A stretch of DNA of 6,694 nt from Bacteroidota bacterium (GTDB lineage: Bacteria > Bacteroidota > Bacteroidia > Chitinophagales > Saprospiraceae), in contig JAGWYI010000241.1 in the NCBI GenBank assembly GCA_018969455.1, forward strand, positions 1 through 6,694. Direction: 5' to 3'. Shown here piece after piece: positions 1-6,186 of the stretch. Position 1 is the first letter of the stretch. Every line of letters starts with the position of its first letter. The position numbers were made by a program, and so were the translations under genes. The notes under the pieces are model-generated. The model made no database searches and was not told the DNA's origin. It was given only the letters and a program-made list of their open reading frames with translations.

Positions 1-1280
1 ACGACTGGTCTTCTACCCTGCCATCCAGCAACAACTCCTATTTTTATCCTTCCGTAGCAGGAAGCTTTATTTTGTCTGAAATTCTGCCACAAAGCGTAAC
101 AAGCATTCTTTCTTATGCAAAACTGCGCGCCAGCTGGGCGCAAGTAGGCAGTGACACCGATCCTTATCGCATTCTTGATCCGGTATATAACGCCAGACCC
201 AACTTTGGCAGCAACCCAATGGTTACTGTAGCCAATGTGATCAACAACCCGAACTTGAAGCCGGAAACGACCCAATCGTATGAATTTGGTACAGATTTGA
301 AGTTTTTCAAAAACCGGCTTTCCATAGACGCCGCCTATTACAAATCGACCACCAAAGATCAAATTGCACAAGTTGACCAGTCGAGCACAACCGGTTACAC
401 TGGTCGGATTCTCAACATTGGTACCATCGAAAACCATGGCGTGGAATTGTCTTTGAACGCAACCATTGTACAAACACGCGATTTCCAATGGGACTTTGGC
501 GTGAACTGGGCGCGCAACCGCAACAAAGTTGTATCCCTGATTGATGGTGTTGACAATGTTCGTTTGGCCAATTTCCCTTTCTCTGTGAGCATCGAAGCAC
601 GTGAGGGCCAGCCATATGGCGTAATTGTAGGTACCGACTACACCTACGACAGCAAAGGCAATAAAGTGGTAGACGAGAATGGGTTTTATGTGCCCACTGC
701 TACACCTGTTCCGTTGGGCAGTGTTTTGGCCAACTTTACCGGCGGCGCTACAAGCACTCTGACCTATAAAAACCTTTCTTTAAGCGTGCTGGTAGACTAC
801 CAAAGCGGCGGGAAATTGTTCTCTTTGTCTAATATGTGGGGCAAATACTCCGGTTTGTTGAAAGAAACTGCAGAAAACGGCATTCGGGAGAATGGCATTG
901 TAGTTCCAGGCGTATATGCTGAAGGATCGGTGGTAAACGGCGAGGATGTTTCGGGCCAGCCCAACAAATCCAAAATTTCTGCCATCGACCATTTCTTTGA
1001 AAATCAGGGATATATCGTTGCTCGTGCAGATTTATACGATGCCAGTTTTGTAAAGTTGCGTGAAGTGCGTTTGTCGTACAGTTTGCCTCGTAAATGGTTC
1101 AAAGACAAAGTTCAAAACATGTCTGTTTCCTTTATCGGTCGCAACCTGGCGATTTTGTTTAAAAACATTCCTAACATAGATCCGGAAGCTGCAGTGAGCT
1201 CGTCCAACATTCAAGGTTCGGAAGGCGGCCAGTTGCCAACCATCCGTTCTTTGGGTTTCAACCTGACTGTTGGATTCTAA
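1..1280 (+). CDS. SusC/RagA-type TonB-dependent outer-membrane transporter, C-terminal part (5' truncated by window edge)
   Basis: The reading frame is open from base 3 at the left edge to a TAA at 1278-1280, giving 425 visible residues. Full-length SusC proteins usually have about 1000, so the plug, the N-terminal carboxypeptidase-like domain and the TonB box lie outside. What is visible is outer-membrane beta-barrel. Family landmarks, numbered from the first visible residue, are NNSYFYPSVAGSF (10-22), YAKLRASWAQVG (38-49), NPNLKPETTQSYEFG (82-96), GTIENHGVELSL (140-151), YDASFVKLREVRLSYSLP (345-362), GRNLAILFKNIPNIDPEA (379-396) and a C-terminal strand ending in GFNLTVGF with a terminal Phe, as expected for BAM-inserted barrels. 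A TTG at 72 is an internal codon, not a start, because conserved sequence precedes it. SusC imports large ligands across the outer membrane using TonB energy, with SusD as lid; the SusD gene follows 35 bases later. The substrate is unknown. Confidence 0.95.
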   Translation, partial: DWSSTLPSSNNSYFYPSVAGSFILSEILPQSVTSILSYAKLRASWAQVGSDTDPYRILDPVYNARPNFGSNPMVTVANVINNPNLKPETTQSYEFGTDLKFFKNRLSIDAAYYKSTTKDQIAQVDQSSTTGYTGRILNIGTIENHGVELSLNATIVQTRDFQWDFGVNWARNRNKVVSLIDGVDNVRLANFPFSVSIEAREGQPYGVIVGTDYTYDSKGNKVVDENGFYVPTATPVPLGSVLANFTGGATSTLTYKNLSLSVLVDYQSGGKLFSLSNMWGKYSGLLKETAENGIRENGIVVPGVYAEGSVVNGEDVSGQPNKSKISAIDHFFENQGYIVARADLYDASFVKLREVRLSYSLPRKWFKDKVQNMSVSFIGRNLAILFKNIPNIDPEAAVSSSNIQGSEGGQLPTIRSLGFNLTVGF

Positions 1281-1315
1281 ACCCTTTCTTCCATTCATTC
1301 AAAAAAGAGCATTCT

Positions 1316-2830
1316 ATGTTTATGAAAAAGATTCATTTTTTTGCCCTGCTTCTAATTCTGGCGGCCGTGGGTTGCACCAAGGATTTTGAAGAAATTAACA
1401 CCAACCCCAACAATCCTTCAAAGGCGTCTACGGCGTTTTTGCTCACTTCGGCTCAAAAATCACTATCGGATAACTTGTATGACGAATGGTGGTCGGGACG
1501 TTTTGGCAATCAAATGGCCCAATATTGGGCTTCCAATTCCTACACCAACGAGAGCCGTTATACCTCCCTTCAATCCCGTATTGCAAATCCATACTGGCGC
1601 TTACACTACAACACGGGTTTAGAGGATTTGGCCGAAATTATCCGCCAATGTGATGAAACGCCCCGGGAAATTGAGGTAAATGGCAATGTAGGCAATCAAA
1701 AAGCGGTTGCCTTAATTCTGCAGTCATTTGTTTTTCAAATCATGACCGATACCTGGGGAGCCATTCCATTTAGCGAAGCGTTAAAGGGCAGTAAGGTTCC
1801 ATTTCCCAAATACGACGATCAGAAATCCATTTACATGGGTTTGTTGAACAATGTGAACACTGCCAACAGCCTGATCAAAGTTAATGAGCCAGGGCCGGCT
1901 GGCGATCAGGTTTATGGTGGCGACATGAATTTGTGGAAAAAATTCTGCAATTCCCTCAAAATGCGTATCGCCATGCGCATGGCCGACCGGGAAGATGCAA
2001 CCGCGCAAAAAGCCGTTCAGGAGGCGTTTGCAGCGGGTGTTTTCACCAATGTAGACGATTATGCAGCCTTCCACTATCTGGGCGCATTGCCCAATGCCAG
2101 TCAGATTTATGAAGACAACTTGACCCGGAAGGATTTTGCATCCAGCAACACCATGGTAGATACCTTGCTGAAGCTCAATGACCCTCGGATTGAATACTTT
2201 TATGCTCCCTCGCTCAAAACCGGAACCTTTATTGGTGAAGTGTATGGCATGACCGACGGTCAGGCAGCAAGTACTACCCTGGCCGATGTATCCCAACGGA
2301 GCGCTTTGGTATTATCGCCCGATTTTCCGGCCGTATACATGGATTTTGCTGAGGTTAACTTCCTGCTTGCCGAGGCTTTGGAACGCTGGCCGGGAGTTAT
2401 TTCCAGCGGCAAAACAGCCAAGGACTACTACAATGCCGGCATTGAAGCATCCATGCAGTGGTGGAGTGACGGGGCATTGTCTGCCTCTGCAATTGGGGCC
2501 TACATTGCACAACCCGGTGTAGATTATGATGCATTGAAAGCAAAAGGACTCAGCTGGAAACAAATCATTGGCAGCCAAAAATGGATTGCCTTGTATGATC
2601 AAGGCAGCCAGGGCTGGGCAGAATATCGTCGTCTGGATTTTGGCGTTTTGAAAAAACCACGCGGACTGGCATCGTTCAGCGATCCGACCAAAACGCCTGA
2701 AAGTGTAATTCCTTTGCGTTTAATTTATCCTTCTGAGGAGCCCACGCTCAATGGAACCAATTACCAGGCCGCTATTGCAGCCCAAGGCGCCAACTCGCTG
2801 CGCACACGTTTGTGGTGGGATGTGCAATAG
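1316..2830 (+). CDS. SusD/RagB-like outer-membrane lipoprotein (SusD-like_2 type), partner of the upstream SusC
   Basis: This is a complete 504-residue protein, a usual length for the family. The N-terminus has a signal peptide and a lipobox (A17-V18-G19-C20), followed by TKDFEEINTNPNNP, so it should be lipidated on Cys20 and surface exposed. Motifs matching the SusD-like_2 branch as I know it are DTWGAIPFSEA (145-155), GGDMNLWKKFCNSLKMRIAM (201-220), MDFAEVNFLLAEAL (342-355), QKWIALYDQGSQGWAEYRRL (421-440), IPLRLIYPSEEPTLNG (465-480) and a terminal TRLWWDV (497-503). The helical TPR-like scaffold of SusD proteins caps the SusC barrel and captures ligand. Translation may start at ATG 1316 or two codons later at ATG 1322 (MKKIHFF); the second gives a more typical signal peptide and the choice barely affects the product. 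No Shine-Dalgarno sequence is evident. It is cotranscribed with SusC by position and is followed by a terminator. The ligand cannot be inferred. Confidence 0.95.
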   Translation: MFMKKIHFFALLLILAAVGCTKDFEEINTNPNNPSKASTAFLLTSAQKSLSDNLYDEWWSGRFGNQMAQYWASNSYTNESRYTSLQSRIANPYWRLHYNTGLEDLAEIIRQCDETPREIEVNGNVGNQKAVALILQSFVFQIMTDTWGAIPFSEALKGSKVPFPKYDDQKSIYMGLLNNVNTANSLIKVNEPGPAGDQVYGGDMNLWKKFCNSLKMRIAMRMADREDATAQKAVQEAFAAGVFTNVDDYAAFHYLGALPNASQIYEDNLTRKDFASSNTMVDTLLKLNDPRIEYFYAPSLKTGTFIGEVYGMTDGQAASTTLADVSQRSALVLSPDFPAVYMDFAEVNFLLAEALERWPGVISSGKTAKDYYNAGIEASMQWWSDGALSASAIGAYIAQPGVDYDALKAKGLSWKQIIGSQKWIALYDQGSQGWAEYRRLDFGVLKKPRGLASFSDPTKTPESVIPLRLIYPSEEPTLNGTNYQAAIAAQGANSLRTRLWWDVQ

Positions 2831-2854
2831 ATGATACACAATGATTGAAATACG

Positions 2855-2894
2855 AAGGCTGTTTCGTGGATTTTATCCCGGGGCAGCCTTTTTT
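2855..2894 (+). terminator. Intrinsic terminator after the susC-susD pair
   Basis: AAGGCTG at 2855-2861 pairs with CAGCCTT at 2884-2890. Inside, the stem can continue through several G-U and G-C pairs, with one bulge, to GGAT (2868-2871) and ATCC (2875-2878) around a TTT loop. T runs through 2889-2894 and again after two A. It begins 24 bases after the susD stop codon, so it should end the susC-susD transcript and separate it from the genes at 2981 onward. Confidence 0.8.
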
Positions 2895-2928
2895 AATTTT
2901 AATATCAGATAAAAACCACCAGATTTAC

Positions 2929-2936
2929 GAATTTTG
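2929..2936 (+). promoter_or_regulatory. Possible Bacteroidota -7 box for the small membrane protein / PstS-like operon
   Basis: GAATTTTG matches the TAnnTTTG -7 consensus of the primary Bacteroidota sigma factor at five of six defined positions. It lies 44 bases before the ATG at 2981 and just after the terminator, where a promoter is needed. No convincing TTG-type -33 element is seen at the expected distance upstream, so this is a weak call. Confidence 0.3.
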
Positions 2937-2980
2937 CATCTTTCAAGTAGAAGTTTTTGCTCATTCAAGAAAATCAATCC

Positions 2981-3205
2981 ATGTCTATCGACGATCGCAT
3001 CCGCAAACGGGCAAGTTTTAAGATTCCTGTCCTGATTTTTGGAGCAGCCATGACGCTGTTTTACCTTATCCTGGGCGCCATGTTGTTGCTCAACAGCGCA
3101 TTTTTACCGGGTATACCAGAAACCTTTCGCCATATTTTTGCGGTCATGTTGTTGGTGTACGGTTTGTACCGCGGTTGGCGCGTATATGCAGATGTGAAAC
3201 CTTAA
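2981..3205 (+). CDS. Small predicted inner-membrane protein, two membrane segments, function unknown
   Basis: This encodes 74 residues from ATG 2981 (MSIDDRIRKR). The frame is open a little further up to a TTG at 2957, but the ATG gives a natural start and the upstream codons add only polar residues. After a short charged N-terminus there is one hydrophobic segment at about residues 14-40 (rich in Leu, Ala, Ile) and a second at about 51-64. It ends with a basic stretch YRGWRVYADVKP, so both ends are probably cytoplasmic by the positive-inside rule. I do not recognise the family. Its stop is 26 bases before the start of the PstS-like lipoprotein gene on the same strand, which suggests one transcript and a shared task, for example a membrane anchor or accessory subunit. 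A chance ORF is unlikely given the clean topology and operon spacing, but no motif proves function. Confidence 0.7.
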   Translation: MSIDDRIRKRASFKIPVLIFGAAMTLFYLILGAMLLLNSAFLPGIPETFRHIFAVMLLVYGLYRGWRVYADVKP

Positions 3206-3231
3206 ACATTCATCTAAAAAATATTACTGTC

Positions 3232-4167
3232 ATGCGCAAGATTTTGTTCGGTGCAGTTGCAATCATGCTTATGCTTGTTGCATGTGAACCCAAACGCGAT
3301 AAAAAAGGGCGAGAAATTGACGGCCCTACCACTGGTAAACTGACCGTTATGGTAGATGAAGGCTACAAACCCATTGTAGAAACCTCCATAGACGTTTTTG
3401 ACTCCATATATCGGTTGGCAAAAATTGACCCTTTGTACGTATCAGAAGGGGAAGCGATTAATACTTTACTGAAAGATTCTGTTCAGGTGATCATCATTAC
3501 CCGGAAACTCAATGAAACGGAATTATCTTATTTTAAAAAACGTGGGTTTGTACCACCCTCTACCCCCATTGCACACGATGCCGTTGCCTTTATTATTCAT
3601 CCAGAAAATCGGGATACGGTATTTACGGTAGCTCAAATCCGGGATCTTTTATCGGGAAAAATTAAAAAATGGGCTGAATTGAACCCCAAATCCAAACTTG
3701 GAAACATTCAATTGGTATTCGACAATGCCTTGTCGGGTACGGTAAGATATGCGCAGGATTCCATCGCACAAGGCGCTCCGCTTCCTTCCACGGCATACGC
3801 GCTCAAAACCAACGAAGAAGTAATCCAATATGTGCATAAAAACAAACATGCCATCGGAATTATTGCCGCTAACTGGATTTCGGATACCGATGACAAGGGT
3901 GTACAAAAATTCCGGCAGGATATTCGAATTGCCGACATTGCCAAGGAAGCAGGCAAAGAGGGCTATGGTCCGTATCAGGCTTATCTGATTACAGGCGATT
4001 ATCCTTTTAAACGTACGGTGTACATCATCAATGCGCAAGGGCGAAAAGGACTTGGATTGGGATTTGCTTCATTTTTGGCAGGAGACAGCGGGCAGCGGAT
4101 CGTACTTAAGGCAGGCTTAGTACCTGCTCAAGCGCCAACGCGTTTGATTAAGGCAACTCGAAAATAA
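3232..4167 (+). CDS. PstS-like phosphate-binding-type lipoprotein (periplasmic binding protein fold)
   Basis: This encodes 311 residues from ATG 3232 (MRKILFG). An upstream extension to 3175 overlaps the previous gene and would bury the signal peptide. The signal ends in a lipobox (L15-V16-A17-C18), so the protein is a lipoprotein. Family signatures of PstS-type binding proteins are IAHDAVAFIIHPEN (113-126), FTVAQIRDLLSGKIKKWAEL (131-150), SGT at 168-170 (equivalent to the phosphate-contacting SGT loop), YPFKRTVYIIN (257-267) and FASFLAGDSGQRIVLKAGLV (278-297). In classical systems this protein delivers phosphate to the PstCAB ABC transporter. No permease or ATPase gene lies nearby; the neighbours are a small membrane protein and a TPR protein. 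In Bacteroidota such orphan PstS-like genes are often found with ExbB/ExbD/TonB genes, so it may act in envelope or TonB-linked functions. Ligand identity as phosphate is plausible but unproven. Confidence 0.88.
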   Translation: MRKILFGAVAIMLMLVACEPKRDKKGREIDGPTTGKLTVMVDEGYKPIVETSIDVFDSIYRLAKIDPLYVSEGEAINTLLKDSVQVIIITRKLNETELSYFKKRGFVPPSTPIAHDAVAFIIHPENRDTVFTVAQIRDLLSGKIKKWAELNPKSKLGNIQLVFDNALSGTVRYAQDSIAQGAPLPSTAYALKTNEEVIQYVHKNKHAIGIIAANWISDTDDKGVQKFRQDIRIADIAKEAGKEGYGPYQAYLITGDYPFKRTVYIINAQGRKGLGLGFASFLAGDSGQRIVLKAGLVPAQAPTRLIKATRK

Positions 4168-4171
4168 CAGC

Positions 4172-4190
4172 CAACTTGCAAGCAACTTGC
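4172..4190 (+). repeat. Short direct repeat CAACTTGC x2 with embedded hairpin
   Basis: CAACTTGC occurs at 4172-4179 and again at 4183-4190, an 11-base period close to one helical turn. The overlap also forms a small inverted repeat, GCAAG (4178-4182) and CTTGC (4186-4190), around CAA. It begins four bases after the PstS-like stop codon. There is no T-run, so it is not a good intrinsic terminator. It may be a weak protein-binding site or chance. Confidence 0.25.
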
Positions 4191-4220
4191 TCAATGATAT
4201 GCCGCATTGGGAGGTAAAAA

Positions 4221-4242
4221 CGGTATTTTTGCACATTTACCG
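4221..4242 (+). promoter_or_regulatory. Perfect TAnnTTTG -7 box embedded in a partial dyad, possible promoter with operator
   Basis: TATTTTTG at 4224-4231 matches the Bacteroidota -7 consensus TAnnTTTG at all six defined positions. It sits inside an imperfect palindrome with arms CGGTA (4221-4225) and TACCG (4238-4242) and a central TGCA; by hand 16 of 22 positions are self-complementary. A second reading pairs GGTAAA (4213-4218) with TTTACC (4236-4241). The nearest upstream TTG (4207-4209) is only 14 bases away, shorter than usual. A promoter here would give the TPR gene a leader of about 160 bases. Confidence 0.35.
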
Positions 4243-4314
4243 CAAGAATATGGCGCCACCATGTTAATCTTGTTTTAATTATCCTCAAATTGCCAAAAGT
4301 TCTGTGCAATTATG

Positions 4315-4345
4315 CGCTGTAAAGCGTCTGAATAATTGAACTTTG
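4315..4345 (+). promoter_or_regulatory. Possible proximal promoter of the TPR gene with adjacent small hairpin
   Basis: GAACTTTG at 4338-4345 fits TAnnTTTG at five of six defined positions and lies 51 bases before the ATG at 4397. A clear -33 element is not visible. Just upstream, CGCT (4315-4318) and AGCG (4323-4326) flank GTAA, which as RNA would be a GNRA-class tetraloop; that hairpin would be transcribed only if an upstream promoter such as that at 4224 is used. Confidence 0.25.
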
Positions 4346-4396
4346 CACACTTTGAAGTTCCAAGCTTTAGCAAAAATTAAAAAACTTTTCCGAACA

Positions 4397-6100
4397 ATGA
4401 CAACTTTTCTGAGAAAAGCCATTCTGTTGGCATCCGTTCTGTATACGCAGCTGGCATTTGCACAAACCGCTTCTGAAGGTTTGACAGCCATGCAGTTGGA
4501 GGATTGGGATAAAGCAATCAGCGTATATACCGCACTTTCAAAATCAAACCCGGCCGATCAGCAGGCCTTGTTGAACCTGGGTAATGCTTTCCTGGCAAAA
4601 GGAAACAAGGAAGAAGCCTTGAAAGCATTTCAGGGTGCATACACCGCAAAACCGGAAGGCGCATTGGCCTATATTGCCAACGGACGGGTAATGCTGATTC
4701 AGGATAACCAAACTGAAGCAGACAATCAGTTTAAAAAAGCAGCAAAAAGCGGCAAAAAGGATGTAAATGCCTTGCGTTTGATTGGTGAATCCTATCTCTT
4801 TTACATTGCTCCAGGATCAAAACGGGCAAACCTCACCCGGGCAGAAGAGTTGTTGAAAGTAGCCAACGAGTTGAACTCGAAAGACTACAACACCTTGATG
4901 TCTTTGGGTTACTGCTACAAAGAAATGCCCAACGGCGGCCTGGCAGCACAGAATTATGAATTCGCGGAACAACAAGAGCAAAGCAATCCGCTGCCTAAGT
5001 TGATGTTGGCGAAGGTGTATAAAGCAGCCAAACTCAGCGACAAATTCCTGCTCAACATCGATCGTGCCATTTCGGTTGCGCCCAACAACGCGCTTGTTCT
5101 GCGCGAAAAAGCACTCTTCCTTTACTTCGCACGCAAATGGGAAGATGCCACCAAAGCCTATAAAACCCTTGTGGCAAATGGCGACCATGTAACCATTGAA
5201 GACGAAATGCAATTGGCCAACTGCCTCTTTATTACCAAAGATTGTAAAGGTTGCTCTGAACTGGTGGAAAAAATCCTGAAAAAGGATGGAACCAAAAACT
5301 ACCTCCGCCGTTTGCAAGCTTATTGTGATTATGAAAATGGCAGCTACCAACAGGGTCTGAACATCCTGAACGACTATTTTAAAATTGTTACTCCCGATAA
5401 AATTTTGGCATCCGACTATGAATATCGAGGTAAATTGCTGGTAAAAACCAAAGGTGACACCTTGGCAGCCACCAACGACTTCCAAAAGGCCATTTCCATG
5501 GATACCTCCCGCTGGAAAGATTTGTATCTGGAGATCAGCAATTTGATGTATGCCAAAAAAGACTATTGCGGCGCGGCATCTGCTTACAAGTTCTATTTAG
5601 ACTCGGTTCCTCAGCCCAAGGCTACCGATTACTACAACCTGGGTTTGCGCCAATACTACTGTAAGGATGACAGCCTGCGCTATGTCCATGCATTGGCCTC
5701 GTTCAACAAGGTAACCGAAATGATGCCCGACAAGGCCATTGGCTGGTTGTGGGTAGCCAAAGCCAATGCAAAACTCGACCCAGATGTTGAGCAACACCCT
5801 GAATTGGTTGGCGAATTTGGTAAAGCACACGAAGCTTTCGAAAAATATGTCAGCATTGCATCTGCAGATAAGGTGAAAAACAAAAAAGACCTGATTGCTG
5901 CCTATGAATACCTCACCTATTATCATTATAACAAAAACGAGGTACCAGAGGTGACCGATCTGGCTGGCAAACTGCTGGAGATCGATCCAAACAACCAAAC
6001 CGCTACCGAACTGCTCAAGGCGGTTCAAACCGGTACTCCAGGCACTACACCTTTAACCCCAACGCCAAATATAAACGGCGGCGGCAACAAGTCTAATTAA
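4397..6100 (+). CDS. Secreted tetratricopeptide-repeat (TPR) protein
   Basis: This encodes 567 residues from ATG 4397. The frame is open up to a TTG at 4343, but ATG 4397 directly precedes a signal peptide (MTTFLRKAILLASVLYTQ) with a signal peptidase I site after A20-F21-A22, so the product is exported to the periplasm. No lipobox is present. The mature protein is almost wholly helical repeats. TPR-like units are visible at about 28-52, 55-86 (ALLNLGNAFLAKGNKEEALK), 88-120, 124-160, 165-195, 200-230, 233-260, 340-370, 376-402, 410-442, 447-485 and 500-531 (ending LLEIDPNN). TPRs are protein-docking scaffolds, so it probably binds a partner in the envelope. Cysteines at 276, 283 and 286 (CKGC) interrupt the repeat region and might form a disulfide. 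The tail (about 546-567) is Pro/Thr/Gly/Asn-rich and likely disordered. It follows the PstS-like gene by 229 bases on the same strand. The exact role is unknown. Confidence 0.9.
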   Translation: MTTFLRKAILLASVLYTQLAFAQTASEGLTAMQLEDWDKAISVYTALSKSNPADQQALLNLGNAFLAKGNKEEALKAFQGAYTAKPEGALAYIANGRVMLIQDNQTEADNQFKKAAKSGKKDVNALRLIGESYLFYIAPGSKRANLTRAEELLKVANELNSKDYNTLMSLGYCYKEMPNGGLAAQNYEFAEQQEQSNPLPKLMLAKVYKAAKLSDKFLLNIDRAISVAPNNALVLREKALFLYFARKWEDATKAYKTLVANGDHVTIEDEMQLANCLFITKDCKGCSELVEKILKKDGTKNYLRRLQAYCDYENGSYQQGLNILNDYFKIVTPDKILASDYEYRGKLLVKTKGDTLAATNDFQKAISMDTSRWKDLYLEISNLMYAKKDYCGAASAYKFYLDSVPQPKATDYYNLGLRQYYCKDDSLRYVHALASFNKVTEMMPDKAIGWLWVAKANAKLDPDVEQHPELVGEFGKAHEAFEKYVSIASADKVKNKKDLIAAYEYLTYYHYNKNEVPEVTDLAGKLLEIDPNNQTATELLKAVQTGTPGTTPLTPTPNINGGGNKSN

Positions 6101-6120
6101 TCTCTTCAGATTGAAATCGC

Positions 6121-6160
6121 AATCCCGAATCCCGACTTAGGTTGGGATTCGGGATTTTTT
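6121..6160 (+). terminator. Strong intrinsic terminator after the TPR gene
   Basis: AATCCCGAATCCC at 6121-6133 pairs perfectly with GGGATTCGGGATT at 6144-6156. Three more pairs inside (one G-T) close a TTAG tetraloop at 6137-6140, making a 16-base-pair stem. Six T follow at 6155-6160. The left arm is a tandem AATCCCG heptamer. It lies 20 bases after the TPR stop. On the minus strand the stem lacks a good T-run, so it chiefly stops rightward transcription and protects the convergent gene. Confidence 0.92.
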
Positions 6161-6186
6161 ATATGCATTTTTCAAAATACAAACTC

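Noticed and set aside
72..1280. SusC read as a complete 402-residue gene starting at TTG 72
   Set aside because: Conserved SusC sequence (NNSYFYPSVAGSF) lies in frame before it and the frame is open to the window edge, so the gene is truncated by the window.
1781..2296. Antisense ORF of 171 codons opposite susD
   Set aside because: It is contained in the SusD-like gene, which has motifs throughout; no signal, motif or promoter supports the antisense frame.
3175..3231. Longer N-terminus for the PstS-like protein
   Set aside because: It overlaps the preceding gene out of frame and would place 19 polar residues before a clear lipoprotein signal peptide.
3232..4167. Assigning the gene symbol pstS and a classical phosphate ABC transporter role
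   Set aside because: The fold signatures fit, but no transporter partners are present and Bacteroidota have PstS-like paralogues in other contexts, so the symbol would overstate the evidence.
4178..4190. Hairpin GCAAG-CAA-CTTGC as terminator of the PstS-like gene
   Set aside because: The stem is only five pairs and no T-run follows.
4817..5485. Antisense ORF of 222 codons opposite the TPR gene
   Set aside because: It lies wholly inside a well-supported gene, its translation is a low-complexity Phe/Val/Gln/Gly mix typical of reverse-strand reading of Lys/Glu/Ala/Asn-rich coding sequence, and no domain is recognisable.
5597..6028. Antisense ORF of 143 codons opposite the 3' part of the TPR gene
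   Set aside because: Shadow of the TPR coding frame with no recognisable domain and no independent start signal.
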